Made by a program: the position numbers and the translations under genes
Origin: Pseudomonas fragi
GTDB taxonomy: Bacteria > Pseudomonadota > Gammaproteobacteria > Pseudomonadales > Pseudomonadaceae
Direction of reading: 5' to 3'
Length of the DNA: 64,000 nt
Assembly (NCBI RefSeq): GCF_002269505.1
Contig: NZ_NQKQ01000002.1
Location: 239,005 to 303,004, forward strand
Shown: positions 20,950 to 31,336 of the stretch, piece by piece
Layout: every line of letters starts with the position of its first letter
Position numbering within the stretch: position 1 is the stretch's first letter
Notes under the pieces: model-generated
Database searches by the model: none
What the model was told of the DNA's origin: nothing
The model's input: the letters and a program-made list of their open reading frames with translations, nothing else

Positions 20950-20990
20950 GGCCGGACACTGTATCTGATTGTTGAGTCAGGTTCGGGTAA

Positions 20991-21025
20991 ACAATTAAAG
21001 GGGCTGATGCCCCTTTAATTGTTTT
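20991..21025 (+). terminator. Strong intrinsic terminator of mscS
   Basis: Perfect 14-bp stem ACAATTAAAGGGGC / GCCCCTTTAATTGT with a TGAT loop and a T-run. Confidence 0.93.
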
Positions 21026-21143
21026 TGTCGCTTGTGGTCACCGTTGCGAATGCAAGATCGGACACATATCTATAACTGATAATTAGTTGCATTCGATGTT
21101 GTTAGTTAGCTTGCTATATAACTTGGTTTTATGTCGGCCAATA

Positions 21144-21177
21144 AAAAGCCACGCCCTGAGACAGGTGCGTGGCTTTC
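21144..21177 (-). terminator. Terminator of the OprD-family porin gene
   Basis: On the minus strand, a GCGTGGC-type stem (21148-21154 pairs with 21167-21173) is followed by a T-run read from 21147 to 21143. Confidence 0.8.
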
Positions 21178-21217
21178 ACTAAACAGTGTGTTTGCAACTA
21201 GAGCCCTAAGGCCTTGG

Positions 21218-22501
21218 TTACAAGATGTTCAGTGGGTACTCGGCAATGATACGTACGTCGTTGTTGTCTGTGCCGTTTACGCTGTTGTTTCCGTTGGTGC
21301 GGTAAACCGCGCTACGCAGACGCAAGGACAGGTCTTTGGCCGGGCCTTCCTGCAATACGTATTTGGTCTCGAAGTCGAACTCGTGCTCTTTGCCTTCGCC
21401 CGTGCTGGTGGAGATGTTGTCACCTTTCACGTAGCGCGCCATGAAGCTCAGGCCTGGCACGCCGTAGCTGGCCATGTTCAGGTCGTAGCGACCCTGCCAG
21501 GAGCGTTCGTCACGCTGGTTGAAGTCGGAATATTGCACGGAGTTGGCAAGGAAAATGGTGCCGTTGCCGTCTACGCCGTAGTAGTAAGCGCTGTCACCGG
21601 TAGAGCGCTGGTGAGCGATGGTGAACTTGTGAGCGCCCAGGCTGTAGGCGGCTGCCAGGCTCCAGATCTTGTTGTCCACGTCCCCAGCACGTTCCTGGCC
21701 CTGGCTGGAAGTTCTATAGCCGTTGAAGTCGAAGTTCAGGGCTTGAGACTCTGCGATTGGCAGGGTGTAGTTCAGGTTGATGTACTGCTTCTTGAAGTAG
21801 TCATCAACATCGGATGCGGCAATGCCACCAACGAAATTGTCAGTGAACTGGTAGGTTGCGCCGGCAATGTTGGCGGCGGTCAGGCCTGGTTTGCCCTTGC
21901 CGTTGATGCTGTCGCGCGCCATGCCAGTCTGGGAGCTCAGTGCGGTGAAGCGACCTGCGTTCAGCTCCAGGCCTTTGATTTCCTTGCTGGTGATCAGGGT
22001 GCCGGTAGCAACCTCTGGCAGCAGACGGCTGTCGTCAGTGGAGAAAACCGGGCTGGCGACGAACTGGTTGCCGTATTTCAGCTCAGTGTCGGACAGGCGG
22101 AATTTGACCGCACCGCCGATTTTACCTTGAGAGTCTTCTGGAGAACCGTCGCTTTTGCTGGCGAACAGGCCGTTGCCCTGGCGCCCAGCGCCGCCATCCA
22201 GGCGCACTGTGCCCATGGCAAAAGCATCAACACCGACACCAATGGTGCCTTGGGTGAAACCGGACTGGTAGTTGAGCAATTCGCTCAGGCCCCAATCTTC
22301 ACGGTAGCCGCTTTTGCCACCGTTGGTTGGGTTGCTGGCGCCGTTACGGAAGTCGCGGTTCATGTACAGCATGCGGGTTTTGGAAGTCAGTGTGCTGTCT
22401 TCAACGAAACCTTTTGCGTCGTCCTGGGACGAGGCCATTGCGAACTGCGTAGTACCGGCTGATACAGCCAGGGCGATCATGCTCCACTTCATCACGCGCA
22501 T
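21218..22501 (-). CDS. OprD-family outer-membrane porin
   Basis: A 427-residue substrate-specific porin for small carboxylates or basic amino acids. The signal peptide covers residues 1-23 (MRVMKWSMIALAVSAGTTQFAMA). The mature protein starts with the family pattern AKGFVEDSTLTSKTRMLYMNRDF and ends with a strand terminating in the leucine of EYPLNIL. It sits at the place of oprD (PA0958) beside the HIT and slyX genes, but the loops resemble the OprE/OprQ branch as much as OprD, so I give no symbol. Start ATG 22501 has an AAAGGAG ribosome binding site. Confidence 0.9.
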   Translation of the reverse strand: MRVMKWSMIALAVSAGTTQFAMASSQDDAKGFVEDSTLTSKTRMLYMNRDFRNGASNPTNGGKSGYREDWGLSELLNYQSGFTQGTIGVGVDAFAMGTVRLDGGAGRQGNGLFASKSDGSPEDSQGKIGGAVKFRLSDTELKYGNQFVASPVFSTDDSRLLPEVATGTLITSKEIKGLELNAGRFTALSSQTGMARDSINGKGKPGLTAANIAGATYQFTDNFVGGIAASDVDDYFKKQYINLNYTLPIAESQALNFDFNGYRTSSQGQERAGDVDNKIWSLAAAYSLGAHKFTIAHQRSTGDSAYYYGVDGNGTIFLANSVQYSDFNQRDERSWQGRYDLNMASYGVPGLSFMARYVKGDNISTSTGEGKEHEFDFETKYVLQEGPAKDLSLRLRSAVYRTNGNNSVNGTDNNDVRIIAEYPLNIL

Positions 22502-23284
22502 CGTGATTTGCTCCTTTGGTTTTTAGGAAGAGTACTGCCGTCCCACCTTGGTTTATTATCTGGGCGGCTCTTTCTTTTTGTGTCGGCGCAAACTTATATC
22601 ACGCCGGCAATATTGGCGATACTTGCTCTCATAAGCTTTCAGCTTCTTTACAGCTATGTCGCAAATGGCACCCCGCATGTCGCTAACGCTTAGCTTAGAG
22701 CCGTTTTTCAGCATCTATTCAGTGCTGTTTTCAGTGTTGGCAAATGATTGATTTCATGTGGCCTACAATGAAAATTCAAAATTCCTACAATTTAGCTAGT
22801 GTTATTTATCGTCAGTCTGCTGTGCTCCTGCTCAGGCCTGGCGAAGGTGTCAATGGTCTATGCAACAAGCATGCTCAAATCTGTGGCTAGATGAAAAATA
22901 AATAATATTGTGCGTTTTTGAGCTACGAGGCCTGATCTTGCTTGGGTCAAACGGCGATAAAGCTGTGTCCGGGGTGTTGTTTTTTGTTGCAAGGAGTAGT
23001 GCTTGTCCCGGATTTACGTCTGAAGCGTTACCGGTTAACACCTGCTGGGGTGGCCGGTGACGTTTTTGCGCACTAAAAGCACTCGTTTTGTGCAGTTTTG
23101 GTGCACAAGTGTCCGAATACTGTTGATTGGGCGTGCAGTGCAGCATTTCACCCGTACTTATAGGGCCGGCGACGTGATGCCGGTCGCAATCAAGGGTATC
23201 CTTGAATGCTGTCATCTGGCCTGCGGTGAATAACACCGGGGGGCGGGTTGTACTGAAATGAACGGTCAAACAGGAGATCTCCCA
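22502..23284. promoter_or_regulatory. Long intergenic region between porin and HIT genes
   Basis: No convincing gene. The left part holds the porin leader. At 23089-23107 there is an inverted repeat TGTGCA-N7-TGCACA, with a further GCAC motif at 23069-23073, which could be an operator; it resembles half of an NtrC-type site but does not match the consensus. A minus-strand open frame at 22850-23617 is mostly the complement of the HIT gene. Confidence 0.4.
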
Positions 23285-23710
23285 GTGTTCGCTTTGGATA
23301 CACGTCTTCAAGAGGATACCTGGCTGATAGGGGACTTCCCCTTGTGCCGCTTGCTGCTTTCCAATGATTCGAATTACCCCTGGTTTATCCTGGTTCCGCG
23401 ACGCGAGGGTATAACCGAACTGTTTCAATTGGATGACGCCGACCAGCAACGCATGTGGGCTGAGACCACTGCTTTGGCGCGGGTGCTGAAAGAGCTGTTC
23501 GATGCGGATAAAATGAATGTTGCCACGCTTGGTAATGTGGTCAGTCAGTTGCACATGCATGTGATTGTTCGTTATCAGGCCGATGTGGCGTGGCCAGGGC
23601 CGGTCTGGGGCAAGCATCCTGCAGAGCCTTATGCGCCGGCAGATGTGCGTGCTATCCGGGACAGGCTGGCGTCGGCTCTTGACGCAAGTTTTACTATTTC
23701 GGAGGGTTGA
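23285..23710 (+). CDS. HIT-domain nucleotide hydrolase/transferase
   Basis: A 141-residue HIT protein. I place the start at GTG 23285 because AGGAG lies 8 bases upstream; an ATG at 23258 has no such site. The histidine triad reads QLHMHVIV, so the first His is replaced by Gln while the catalytic central His and the third His remain. This variant is usual for this bacterial subgroup. The core [19 protein letters not shown] and the GNVVSQ lead-in are typical. The substrate is a nucleoside phosphate of unknown identity. It is followed 2 bases later by slyX. Confidence 0.87.
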   Translation: MFALDTRLQEDTWLIGDFPLCRLLLSNDSNYPWFILVPRREGITELFQLDDADQQRMWAETTALARVLKELFDADKMNVATLGNVVSQLHMHVIVRYQADVAWPGPVWGKHPAEPYAPADVRAIRDRLASALDASFTISEG

Positions 23711-23712
23711 TC

Positions 23713-23919
23713 GTGACGCTTGAAGCGCGAGTGATGGACCTTGAGAGCCGCTTGGCTTTTCAGGATGACACTATTCAGGCATTGAATGATGTGCTGGTGG
23801 CCCAGCAAAATGCAGTGGATCGTCTGCAGATGCAGATGGCCGCCTTGCTCAAGCGCCAGGAAGAAATGGGCGGGCAGTTCGAGTCTTTTGAAGAAGAGGC
23901 TCCGCCACCGCACTACTGA
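23713..23919 (+). CDS. slyX: SlyX-like small coiled-coil protein
   Basis: A 68-residue all-helical protein starting at GTG 23713, seven bases after GGAGG. It has the SlyX pattern: [30 protein letters not shown], a continuous heptad coiled coil, and the C-terminal PPPHY tail. The function is not established. It is cotranscribed with the HIT gene and followed by a bidirectional terminator. Confidence 0.9.
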   Translation: MTLEARVMDLESRLAFQDDTIQALNDVLVAQQNAVDRLQMQMAALLKRQEEMGGQFESFEEEAPPPHY

Positions 23920-23936
23920 TTGTTTTGTGCAGGCAT

Positions 23937-23977
23937 AAAAAAACCGCGATTCAGCCCGGCTGATCGCGGTTTTTTTC
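23937..23977. terminator. Bidirectional terminator between slyX and the cold-shock gene
   Basis: A-run plus CCGCGAT / ATCGCGG stem plus T-run, symmetric, between convergent genes. Confidence 0.92.
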
Positions 23978-23986
23978 AGGCTTGAA

Positions 23987-24589
23987 TCAGCGGCGCGGCA
24001 ATGCTGCGATCACGTCTTCGGCCTGCAGGCCCTTATCGCGGTTCATGACCGAGAACTCGACACGTTGCCCTTCCACCAAAACACGGTGGCCTTCGCCACG
24101 AATAGCGCGAAAGTGTACAAAAATATCATCGCCGGAATCGCGGGAAATAAAGCCGAAACCCTTTGAGGTGTTAAACCATTTGACAGTTCCCGTATCGCGG
24201 TTGGTCATGTCATAGCTTTGCGAGGACGACGAAGGTGACGATTTATAAAAGCTGACAGCAAGATGAAGCAGCACGGCAATAACAGCAGGCGTCAGGCCCA
24301 GGAGTACAGCGGGCTGATCCCCGATCGGTAGAAGCAAGCCGAACAGGGTCAGTGTTTGCAGGACAACGGACAGTACCAGCAGCGCACTGACCAGATTCTG
24401 CAATTGATGGCGAGGGCCTTTATTCCAGAATGGAATAACTGGGGCCAGTGTCAGGTTCAGCAGGCCAAAAAACGCCAGGTAAAGGGCATCAGGATGTTGG
24501 AGGTAAGGTAAAGCTTCGGGTTGCAGGCTGGGAATAAAGGACAGCAGCAAAGCCGCTGCACCCGTTATCAGGTGGACGATTTTCAACAT
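23987..24589 (-). CDS. Membrane-anchored cold-shock-domain protein
   Basis: A 200-residue fusion. Residues 1-112 hold three or four hydrophobic helices ([70 protein letters not shown]). A serine-rich linker leads to a cold-shock OB fold at 128-200 with both RNA-binding motifs, KGFGFI and DIFVHF. An internal ATG at 24208 ([12 protein letters not shown]) would give a free 73-residue CspA-like protein, but it has no clear ribosome binding site. It occupies the PA0961 position. The anchored form may act on RNA at the inner membrane, which is inference. Confidence 0.85.
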   Translation of the reverse strand: MLKIVHLITGAAALLLSFIPSLQPEALPYLQHPDALYLAFFGLLNLTLAPVIPFWNKGPRHQLQNLVSALLVLSVVLQTLTLFGLLLPIGDQPAVLLGLTPAVIAVLLHLAVSFYKSSPSSSSQSYDMTNRDTGTVKWFNTSKGFGFISRDSGDDIFVHFRAIRGEGHRVLVEGQRVEFSVMNRDKGLQAEDVIAALPRR

Positions 24590-25259
24590 TTCTATGACTC
24601 ACATTAAGATAGATCACAAGGAGGAGCTGATTGCGCACGGTTCGCTTCAGAAAAAATGGAGGCGCCGGACACGTGAGTTCATCAGCCTATGCGCCCTCGC
24701 CGGAGGCGAAAATTGGGCAACACGCTGCCTATTTAACAGCAAAGCTTGGGTCTACTCAAATTATGCGTATTAGGCTATCGGTGAGCGAGATTGTTCGATG
24801 AGGCTTAGGTGAAATCTTCTTATTACGTAAGCCTTGTCTTAGACGTGTGTAGTCCTCAGATCTGGGTGTTGAGGATATAGCCTTATAGGTTGCTGGCGCG
24901 GCCCGCCTCAGCAGTGTTTGTTGTGGTACCAGTCCTGGTGATGCTTGATTGTGGTTGCTGCTTTACGAGTGCGTGACGGTCATTTGCCTAAGGTTGGCTA
25001 CGGGGTGTCAGGCTTTTTTAAAGTTCTGCGCGCGGATGGGGTGTGATGTTTTGTTGTTGCTACAGGTGCTTGTGCAGCTGCCTGCCCGGGCTTGTCGCGC
25101 AGCACCGGCCGTGACCATATTCTCCGCTCGTAGCGAGAGCGCTCCTACAAATTTGCGGGTTTGATCCGCTGGATAAGAATTTTTACATGTCGTTTTATGA
25201 GGCGAGTTCTTTGAAAAAAGATAAATCAAATCCAATGATGCGCAATGGAGTGCTTTACG
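24590..25259. other. Intergenic region with a REP-like remnant
   Basis: No gene that I can support. The first 150 bases form the leader of the cold-shock gene and contain a CGCCCTCGCCGGAGGCG hairpin at about 24690. A REP-like half element (GTAGCGAGAGCGCTCCTACAAATT) lies near 25132-25155. The open frame at 24949-25164 has no start signal or family resemblance. Confidence 0.5.
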
Positions 25260-25622
25260 ATGGGGCGATTGATTCGGCAAGAAAATGCCGGGTGCAGATT
25301 AATGCAAAGAGCCCGGATTGATCCTGGGGTTCTGGATTTCGGCATCACGCTGGCTCGGCCATTATCACGTTCAGTGCGGCTGAACGGCTTTGCCACCTGT
25401 TTGCGGCTTGAAGAGGTGTATTGGGAGGTTTTGTCCGATATGTCCCGTATCAACAATTGCTCAATCAATACGCTGCTGTCTTATATCGATCTGGAAGTCC
25501 ACTTGCGCCATGGCGGGGTGAAGAACTTCAGCGGGTTCATTCGGGTCGTCTGCGTAATGCATTTGTTGAAAAGGGGGCGCGGCCTTCAAGAGGTTAAACA
25601 GCAGCAGGTGTTTACGGGTTGA
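25260..25622 (+). CDS. Ribbon-helix-helix domain protein (RHH_4 type)
   Basis: A 120-residue protein whose C-terminal 75 residues fit the RHH_4 pattern: a beta strand RPLSRSVRLNGFATCLRLEEVYWEVLSDMS, then SINTLLSYIDLEV and GVKNFSGFIRVVCV. Such proteins bind DNA as dimers. I choose ATG 25260, which has GGAG 9 bases upstream; ATGs at 25245 and 25302 are alternatives. It is a single gene between the cold-shock and aspS units. Its target is unknown. Confidence 0.7.
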   Translation: MGRLIRQENAGCRLMQRARIDPGVLDFGITLARPLSRSVRLNGFATCLRLEEVYWEVLSDMSRINNCSINTLLSYIDLEVHLRHGGVKNFSGFIRVVCVMHLLKRGRGLQEVKQQQVFTG

Positions 25623-25802
25623 AGGTGATGGCCTGCTGGAGGTGCATGCTCGACGGCTTGTAATCGCCCACTATTTATGATGCATTTAGGCGCTTCTGGC
25701 TGTTCATGCGGCTGCAATGGCTCGATTTACCAGATATAATCTCGCTCTTTGCTGTGTGGCCCTGCTTAAGGGTTGCCGCTAACGGATTGTCGAGACACGC
25801 CA

Positions 25803-26024
25803 ATGCCCATGTACGATTACCAGTGTGCTTCCTGTGGTCATCAGCTGGAAGCCATTCAAAAGATCAGTGCTGCACCGCTGGTTGATTGTCCTGCCTGTCA
25901 GGCCCCCGAGCTGAAGAAGATGCTGTCCATGCCGGGTTTCCGCCTTAGCGGTACAGGCTGGTATGAAACAGACTTCAAGACAGGCTCGAAAAAGAATCTG
26001 GCAGGCGGCGATAAATCCGACTGA
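25803..26024 (+). CDS. FmdB-family zinc-ribbon protein
   Basis: A 73-residue protein with [22 protein letters not shown] and [31 protein letters not shown], the two CxxC pairs of the FmdB zinc ribbon. It was named as a putative regulator but the function is unproven. It lies directly upstream of aspS, a conserved neighbourhood in Pseudomonas, and probably shares its transcript. Confidence 0.9.
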   Translation: MPMYDYQCASCGHQLEAIQKISAAPLVDCPACQAPELKKMLSMPGFRLSGTGWYETDFKTGSKKNLAGGDKSD

Positions 26025-26133
26025 GGTCGAGCGAAAGCAGTCAGAACACAAGCGGGCTCTTGCAAGGTTACCAGCACCCACGGTGCGCAAGACCTCCACC
26101 GAATTTCGAATTACGAGAAGTGAAACCACTACC

Positions 26134-27909
26134 ATGATGCGCAGCCATTATTGCGGCCAACTGAACGAAAGCCTGGACGGCCAGGAAATTACCCTTTGCG
26201 GATGGGTTCACCGTCGCCGTGACCACGGTGGGGTGATTTTCCTCGATATCCGTGATCGTGATGGTCTGGCCCAGGTGGTTTTCGACCCGGATCGCGCTGA
26301 AACCTTCGCTGCCGCCGACCGTGTGCGCAGTGAGTATGTAGTCAAGATCACCGGCAAGGTGCGCCTGCGTCCGGCCGGCGCCGGCAATACCAACATGGCG
26401 TCGGGCATGATCGAAGTGCTGGGCTATGAGCTGGAAGTGCTGAACGAAGCGGAAACCCCGCCGTTCCCGCTCAACGAGTTCTCCGACGTTGGTGAAGAGA
26501 CCCGTCTGCGCTATCGCTTTATCGACCTGCGTCGCCCGGAAATGCTCGAGAAGCTGCGCCTGCGTTCGCGCATGACCACCAGCATTCGCCGTTACCTCGA
26601 CGAAAACGGTTTCCTGGACGTTGAAACACCGATCCTGACCCGTGCCACCCCTGAAGGCGCACGTGACTATCTGGTGCCTAGCCGTACTCACGCCGGTTCG
26701 TTCTTTGCACTGCCGCAATCGCCACAGCTGTTCAAGCAGCTGCTGATGGTTGCCGGTTTTGACCGCTACTACCAGATCGCCAAGTGCTTCCGCGACGAAG
26801 ACCTGCGTGCCGACCGTCAGCCTGAGTTCACTCAGATCGACATCGAAACCAGCTTCCTCGATGAAAAAGACATCATGGGCCTGACCGAAGGCATGATCCG
26901 CAACCTGTTCAAGGAAGTGCTGGATCTGGAATTCGGCGAATTCCCGCACATGACCTTCGAAGAAGCCATGCGTCGCTACGGTTCCGACAAGCCCGACCTG
27001 CGTAACCCGCTGGAACTGGTTGACGTTGCCGACCAGCTTAAAGACGTGGATTTCAAGGTGTTCAGCGGCCCGGCCAACGACCCTAAATGCCGTATCGCAG
27101 CCCTGCGGGTTCCGGGTGCTGCAAGCATGCCGCGCAAGCAGATCGACGACTACACCAAGTTTGTCGGCATCTACGGTGCCAAGGGCCTGGCGTACATCAA
27201 GGTCAACGAACGCGCCAAAGGCGTGGAAGGTCTGCAATCGCCGATCGTTAAAAACATCCCTGAAGCCAACCTGAATGTGATCCTCGATCGCGTGGGTGCT
27301 GTCGATGGCGACATCGTGTTCTTCGGTGCCGACAAGGCCAAGATCGTTAGCGAGGCCCTGGGCGCGCTGCGGATCAAGGTGGGTAACGACCTGAACCTGC
27401 TGACCTGTGAGTGGGCCCCGATGTGGGTTGTCGACTTCCCGATGTTCGAAGAGAACGACGACGGCAGCTTCAGCGCCTTGCACCACCCGTTCACCGCACC
27501 GAAGTGCTCGCCTGAAGAGCTGGAAGCCAACCCGGCAACCGCGATCTCGCGCGCTTACGACATGGTCTTGAACGGCACTGAGCTGGGCGGCGGTTCTATC
27601 CGTATCCACCGCAAGGAAATGCAGCAAGCTGTCTTCCGCCTGCTGGGTATCGAAGAAGCCGAACAGGAAGAGAAATTTGGCTTCCTGCTGGACGCACTGA
27701 AGTACGGCGCGCCGCCGCACGGTGGTCTGGCCTTCGGTCTGGACCGTCTGGTGATGCTGATGACTGGCGCCCAGTCGATTCGTGAAGTGATTGCCTTCCC
27801 GAAAACCCAGAGCGCTGCCTGTGTCATGACACAAGCGCCTGGCGTTGTAGATGCCAAAGCGTTGCGCGAACTGCACATTCGTTTGCGCGAACAAGCCAAG
27901 GCAGAGTAA
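26134..27909 (+). CDS. aspS: Aspartyl-tRNA synthetase
   Basis: A 591-residue class II synthetase that charges tRNA-Asp. Start ATG 26134 ([16 protein letters not shown]); the open frame continues upstream but is not conserved. The N-terminal OB anticodon domain is [23 protein letters not shown]. Class II motif 2 is [18 protein letters not shown] and motif 3 [13 protein letters not shown]. The bacterial GAD insert lies between them. Pseudomonas enzymes of this type also charge tRNA-Asn in strains that use GatCAB. A terminator follows. Confidence 0.97.
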   Translation: MMRSHYCGQLNESLDGQEITLCGWVHRRRDHGGVIFLDIRDRDGLAQVVFDPDRAETFAAADRVRSEYVVKITGKVRLRPAGAGNTNMASGMIEVLGYELEVLNEAETPPFPLNEFSDVGEETRLRYRFIDLRRPEMLEKLRLRSRMTTSIRRYLDENGFLDVETPILTRATPEGARDYLVPSRTHAGSFFALPQSPQLFKQLLMVAGFDRYYQIAKCFRDEDLRADRQPEFTQIDIETSFLDEKDIMGLTEGMIRNLFKEVLDLEFGEFPHMTFEEAMRRYGSDKPDLRNPLELVDVADQLKDVDFKVFSGPANDPKCRIAALRVPGAASMPRKQIDDYTKFVGIYGAKGLAYIKVNERAKGVEGLQSPIVKNIPEANLNVILDRVGAVDGDIVFFGADKAKIVSEALGALRIKVGNDLNLLTCEWAPMWVVDFPMFEENDDGSFSALHHPFTAPKCSPEELEANPATAISRAYDMVLNGTELGGGSIRIHRKEMQQAVFRLLGIEEAEQEEKFGFLLDALKYGAPPHGGLAFGLDRLVMLMTGAQSIREVIAFPKTQSAACVMTQAPGVVDAKALRELHIRLREQAKAE

Positions 27910-27918
27910 GTCTGACCT

Positions 27919-27952
27919 GCAAAGGCGCATCTTCGGGTGCGCCTTTGTTTTT
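27919..27952 (+). terminator. Terminator of aspS
   Basis: Stem CAAAGGCGCA / TGCGCCTTTG with a TCTTCGGG-type loop, then TTTTT. Confidence 0.9.
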
Positions 27953-28018
27953 GGGGTCGAGAATTTTTATTGTCAGGCCCTGGCCTGGCAAGGTTTTTAA
28001 AGGGATTCGGAGTGCGTT

Positions 28019-28765
28019 ATGGCAGGTCATTCTAAGTGGGCGAACATCAAGCACCGCAAAGAGCGTCAGGATGCCAAAAAAGGCAAGATTTTCACCAAGT
28101 GGATCCGTGAGCTGACCGTTGCAGCCCGCCAGGGCGGCGGTGATCCGGGGTCCAATCCGCGTCTGCGTCTGGCGCTGGACAAGGCCCTTGGTGCAAACAT
28201 GAGCCGCGATATCATTGATCGCGCGGTGGCCCGTGGCGCTGGCGCAGCTGACACCGACGACATGGTCGAGTTGAGCTACGAAGGCTACGGCCCGGGTGGT
28301 GTTGCCGTGATGGTTGAGTGCATGACCGACAACCGCAACCGCACCGCAGCAGCTGTGCGCCACGCGTTCAGCAAGTGTGGCGGCAACCTTGGCACTGACG
28401 GCTCCGTCGCTTATCTGTTCGAGCGCAAGGGGCAGATCTCCTACGCCGCCGGCGTCGATGAAGATGCGCTGATGGAAGCGGCGATGGAGGCCGATGCTGA
28501 CGACGTGGTGACCAACGAAGACGGTTCGATCGATGTGTTCACGTCGTTCTCCAGCTTCTATGCCGTGCGTAACGCACTGGAAGCGGCAGGTTTCAAACCC
28601 ACGGATGCTGAAATTGTGATGTTGCCGACCACCAGTGCCGAGCTTGATCTGGAGGGCGCTGAAAAGGTGCTCAAGATGATCGACATGCTTGAAGACCTGG
28701 ATGACGTACAAAACGTATATTCCAACGCTGAAATCCCTGACGCCGTCCTGGAACAGCTTGCCTGA
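28019..28765 (+). CDS. yebC: YebC/PmpR-family translation/transcription factor
   Basis: A 248-residue TACO1/YebC protein starting [25 protein letters not shown]. Family members help ribosomes through proline stretches, and PmpR in P. aeruginosa represses quinolone signalling. Both the N-terminal helical domain and the [12 protein letters not shown] middle domain are complete. It is upstream of ruvCAB, the usual gamma-proteobacterial order. Confidence 0.95.
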   Translation: MAGHSKWANIKHRKERQDAKKGKIFTKWIRELTVAARQGGGDPGSNPRLRLALDKALGANMSRDIIDRAVARGAGAADTDDMVELSYEGYGPGGVAVMVECMTDNRNRTAAAVRHAFSKCGGNLGTDGSVAYLFERKGQISYAAGVDEDALMEAAMEADADDVVTNEDGSIDVFTSFSSFYAVRNALEAAGFKPTDAEIVMLPTTSAELDLEGAEKVLKMIDMLEDLDDVQNVYSNAEIPDAVLEQLA

Positions 28766-28786
28766 GACCAGGTCGCGTCAATCAAG

Positions 28787-28837
28787 AGGCCGGAGGAGCT
28801 CCGTCGCGACAATCGCGGCGCTGGGCACCTCCGGCTT
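28787..28837. repeat. Intergenic hairpin between yebC and ruvC
   Basis: Inverted repeat GCCGGAGG (28789-28796) / CCTCCGGC (28828-28835) enclosing a smaller CGCGA/TCGCG stem. No T-run follows, so it looks more like a REP-type or attenuating hairpin than a terminator. Confidence 0.55.
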
Positions 28838-28896
28838 CTGCCTTTAAGCTGTCCGGGTATGTGCCGGTGGGCGTCACTTCATAAGCTGCAGGCGTT

Positions 28897-29421
28897 ATGA
28901 CTCTTATTCTTGGTATCGATCCGGGTTCGCGAATCACGGGTTATGGCGTAGTGCGAGACACTGGGCGTGGCTGTGTGTACGTGGCTTCGGGATGTATTCG
29001 CACAGGTAGTGGCGAACTGCATGAGCGGTTGCAGATCGTCTATCGCGGTGTGCGTGAGGTTATTCAGACGTACGGTCCTGTCACCATGGGTATCGAAAAG
29101 GTGTTTATGGCCCGCAATGCCGATTCGGCTCTCAAGCTGGGGCAGGCCAGGGGCGCGGCCATTGTTGCGGGAGCCGAAGAAAACCTGGAGATCGCCGAAT
29201 ATTCGGCAACCCAGGTCAAACAGGCCGTGGCGGGCACAGGTGGCGCCAATAAAGAACAGGTGATGATGATGGTCATGCACCTGCTCAAGCTGACCAGCAA
29301 GCCGCAAATCGATGCGTCGGATGCCCTTGCGATTGCCTTGTGCCATGCCCACACTCGCTCGAGTTTGTTGCCCCACGGCCTGGGTGCGGCTCGTAGCCGT
29401 GGTGGGCGTTTGCGCCTGTGA
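28897..29421 (+). CDS. ruvC: Holliday junction endonuclease RuvC
   Basis: A 174-residue resolvase that nicks Holliday junctions. The four acidic catalytic residues are visible: Asp in [11 protein letters not shown], Glu in MGIEKVF, and the Asp pair in [14 protein letters not shown]. The length is normal, and it is first in the ruvCAB set. It is separated from ruvA by 110 bases, so ruvAB may have a further promoter. Confidence 0.96.
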   Translation: MTLILGIDPGSRITGYGVVRDTGRGCVYVASGCIRTGSGELHERLQIVYRGVREVIQTYGPVTMGIEKVFMARNADSALKLGQARGAAIVAGAEENLEIAEYSATQVKQAVAGTGGANKEQVMMMVMHLLKLTSKPQIDASDALAIALCHAHTRSSLLPHGLGAARSRGGRLRL

Positions 29422-29531
29422 AACGCAATTTATAACTGAATTGAGCTTCCTGGCAGGGCTTCATCTGTAATGATGCGGCTCTGTCTTTGTATTTGTCAGC
29501 CATTGATCTGGCCAGAGAAAGGATCTGAAAC

Positions 29532-30140
29532 GTGATTGGACGCTTGCGCGGCACTCTGGCTGAAAAACAGCCGCCGCACCTGATTCTCGATGTAAACGGC
29601 TTGGGCTATGAGCTGGAAGTACCCATGACGACGCTTTATCGACTGCCGTCTGTCGGCGAGCCGCTGACCCTGCATACCCATCTTGTGGTTCGCGAAGACG
29701 CCCAGTTGCTCTATGGTTTCATAGGCAAGCGCGAGCGCGACTTTTTTCGTGAGCTGATCCGGCTCAACGGCGTCGGCCCCAAGCTGGCCCTTGCTTTGAT
29801 GTCCAGCCTGGAAGTTGATGAACTTGTTCGTTGCGTGCAGGCGCAGGATACATCGGCCTTGACCAAGGTTCCGGGGGTAGGCAAGAAGACAGCTGAGCGA
29901 CTGCTGGTAGAGTTGAAAGATCGCTTCAAGGCGTGGGAGCAAGTACCCAGCATGTTCGCCCTGGTTCCTAATCAGCCGGATGCTCCGGCACCGGTGGCCA
30001 GTGCTGAAAGTGATGCGGTCAGTGCTTTGATCTCCCTGGGCTACAAGCCCCAGGAAGCGAGCAAGGCGGTTTCTGCGATCAAGGATAAAACGTTAAGCAG
30101 TGAAGACATGATTCGCCGCGCCCTCAAGGGGATGATTTAA
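29532..30140 (+). CDS. ruvA: Holliday junction binding protein RuvA
   Basis: A 202-residue protein that binds four-way junctions and loads RuvB. The start is GTG 29532 ([15 protein letters not shown]). It has an N-terminal OB fold, two helix-hairpin-helix motifs ([14 protein letters not shown] and [18 protein letters not shown]) and a C-terminal RuvB-binding domain ([19 protein letters not shown]). Its stop is directly followed by the ruvB GTG. Confidence 0.96.
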   Translation: MIGRLRGTLAEKQPPHLILDVNGLGYELEVPMTTLYRLPSVGEPLTLHTHLVVREDAQLLYGFIGKRERDFFRELIRLNGVGPKLALALMSSLEVDELVRCVQAQDTSALTKVPGVGKKTAERLLVELKDRFKAWEQVPSMFALVPNQPDAPAPVASAESDAVSALISLGYKPQEASKAVSAIKDKTLSSEDMIRRALKGMI

Positions 30141-31199
30141 GTGATTGAAGCTGATCGACTGATTACGGCCTCAAGCGGGCGGGACCGGGAAGAAGTTCAG
30201 GATCGGGCGATTCGCCCTCTGAGTCTGGCCGACTATATTGGTCAGCCCACCGTGCGTGAGCAGATGGAACTGTTTATCCAGGCTGCGCGCGGGCGTTCCG
30301 AGTCGCTGGACCACACGCTGATTTTCGGGCCGCCAGGTTTGGGCAAGACCACGTTGGCCAACATCATCGCCCAGGAAATGGGGGTGTCGATTAAAAGCAC
30401 CTCGGGTCCGGTATTGGAGCGTCCGGGTGATCTGGCCGCTTTGCTGACCAATCTTGAGCCTCACGACGTGCTGTTTATCGATGAGATCCATCGCCTGTCC
30501 CCCATTGTTGAAGAGGTGCTGTACCCGGCAATGGAGGACTTCCAGCTCGATATCATGATCGGTGAGGGGCCGGCTGCGCGCTCGATCAAGCTCGACCTGC
30601 CGCCATTCACCCTGGTGGGGGCGACCACGCGCGCCGGGATGCTGACCAACCCATTGCGTGATCGTTTCGGGATTGTTCAGCGACTGGAGTTCTATAGTAC
30701 TGACGACCTGGCGACGATTGTCAGTCGCTCGGCGGGCATCTTCGGTTTGCCGCTCGACCCTGAGGGGGCGTACGAAATTGCCCGGCGGGCTCGCGGTACA
30801 CCGCGTATTGCCAATCGGTTGTTGCGTCGCGTGCGCGATTTTGCCGAGGTGCGCGCCAAAGGTCATATCACCAAGCCGGTGGCTGACCTGGCGCTGAACC
30901 TGCTCGACGTTGATGAGCATGGTTTTGATCATCAGGACCGGCGTTTACTGCTGACCATGATCGAGAAGTTCGATGGTGGGCCGGTAGGTGTCGACAGCCT
31001 TGCTGCAGCCATCAGCGAAGAGCGTCATACCATTGAAGATGTGCTGGAGCCGTATCTGATTCAGCAGGGTTACATCATGCGTACGCCGCGTGGTCGCGTG
31101 GTGACCCGGCATGCGTATTTGCACTTCGGTTTAAACATTCCGTCACGATTGGGCGATATGCCTGTGGTAGACGAATTTCTGAATGCTTTGGATGATTAA
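30141..31199 (+). CDS. ruvB: Holliday junction helicase RuvB
   Basis: A 352-residue AAA+ motor for branch migration, with GTG start at 30141. Walker A is GPPGLGKTT, Walker [10 protein letters not shown], sensor 1 VGATTRAG and the Arg-finger region LRDRFG. The C-terminal winged helix contains [13 protein letters not shown]. It abuts ruvA with no gap, implying translational coupling. Confidence 0.97.
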   Translation: MIEADRLITASSGRDREEVQDRAIRPLSLADYIGQPTVREQMELFIQAARGRSESLDHTLIFGPPGLGKTTLANIIAQEMGVSIKSTSGPVLERPGDLAALLTNLEPHDVLFIDEIHRLSPIVEEVLYPAMEDFQLDIMIGEGPAARSIKLDLPPFTLVGATTRAGMLTNPLRDRFGIVQRLEFYSTDDLATIVSRSAGIFGLPLDPEGAYEIARRARGTPRIANRLLRRVRDFAEVRAKGHITKPVADLALNLLDVDEHGFDHQDRRLLLTMIEKFDGGPVGVDSLAAAISEERHTIEDVLEPYLIQQGYIMRTPRGRVVTRHAYLHFGLNIPSRLGDMPVVDEFLNALDD

Positions 31200-31336
31200 T
31201 AAGCCGTTAGCGGTCGATTTTTTTAAGGTTTTTGCTGTCTCAAGGACTGGCGCTGAAAATCTTCGGTCATAAAGGCCAAGAAGCGTAAAAAACAGTGGTT
31301 TGGCGGATTGGCAACCTGAGGAGTAAGCACTAGAGT

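Noticed and set aside
21131..22462. A 443-codon plus-strand frame opposite the porin
   Set aside because: The minus strand encodes a complete OprD-family porin with signal peptide; the plus frame is a shadow.
23089..23107. NtrC site in TGTGCA-N7-TGCACA
   Set aside because: Only half of the consensus is met and no sigma-54 promoter is evident; kept only as an unassigned inverted repeat.
22850..23617. Minus-strand frame overlapping the HIT gene
   Set aside because: Half of it is the HIT complement and the rest has no start signal or family pattern.
24949..25164. 71-codon plus frame, partly hydrophobic and Cys-rich
   Set aside because: No ribosome binding site, composition unlike a real protein, and it runs into a REP-like sequence.
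26068..27930. A 620-codon minus-strand frame opposite aspS
   Set aside because: It is the complement of aspS with no recognisable protein features.
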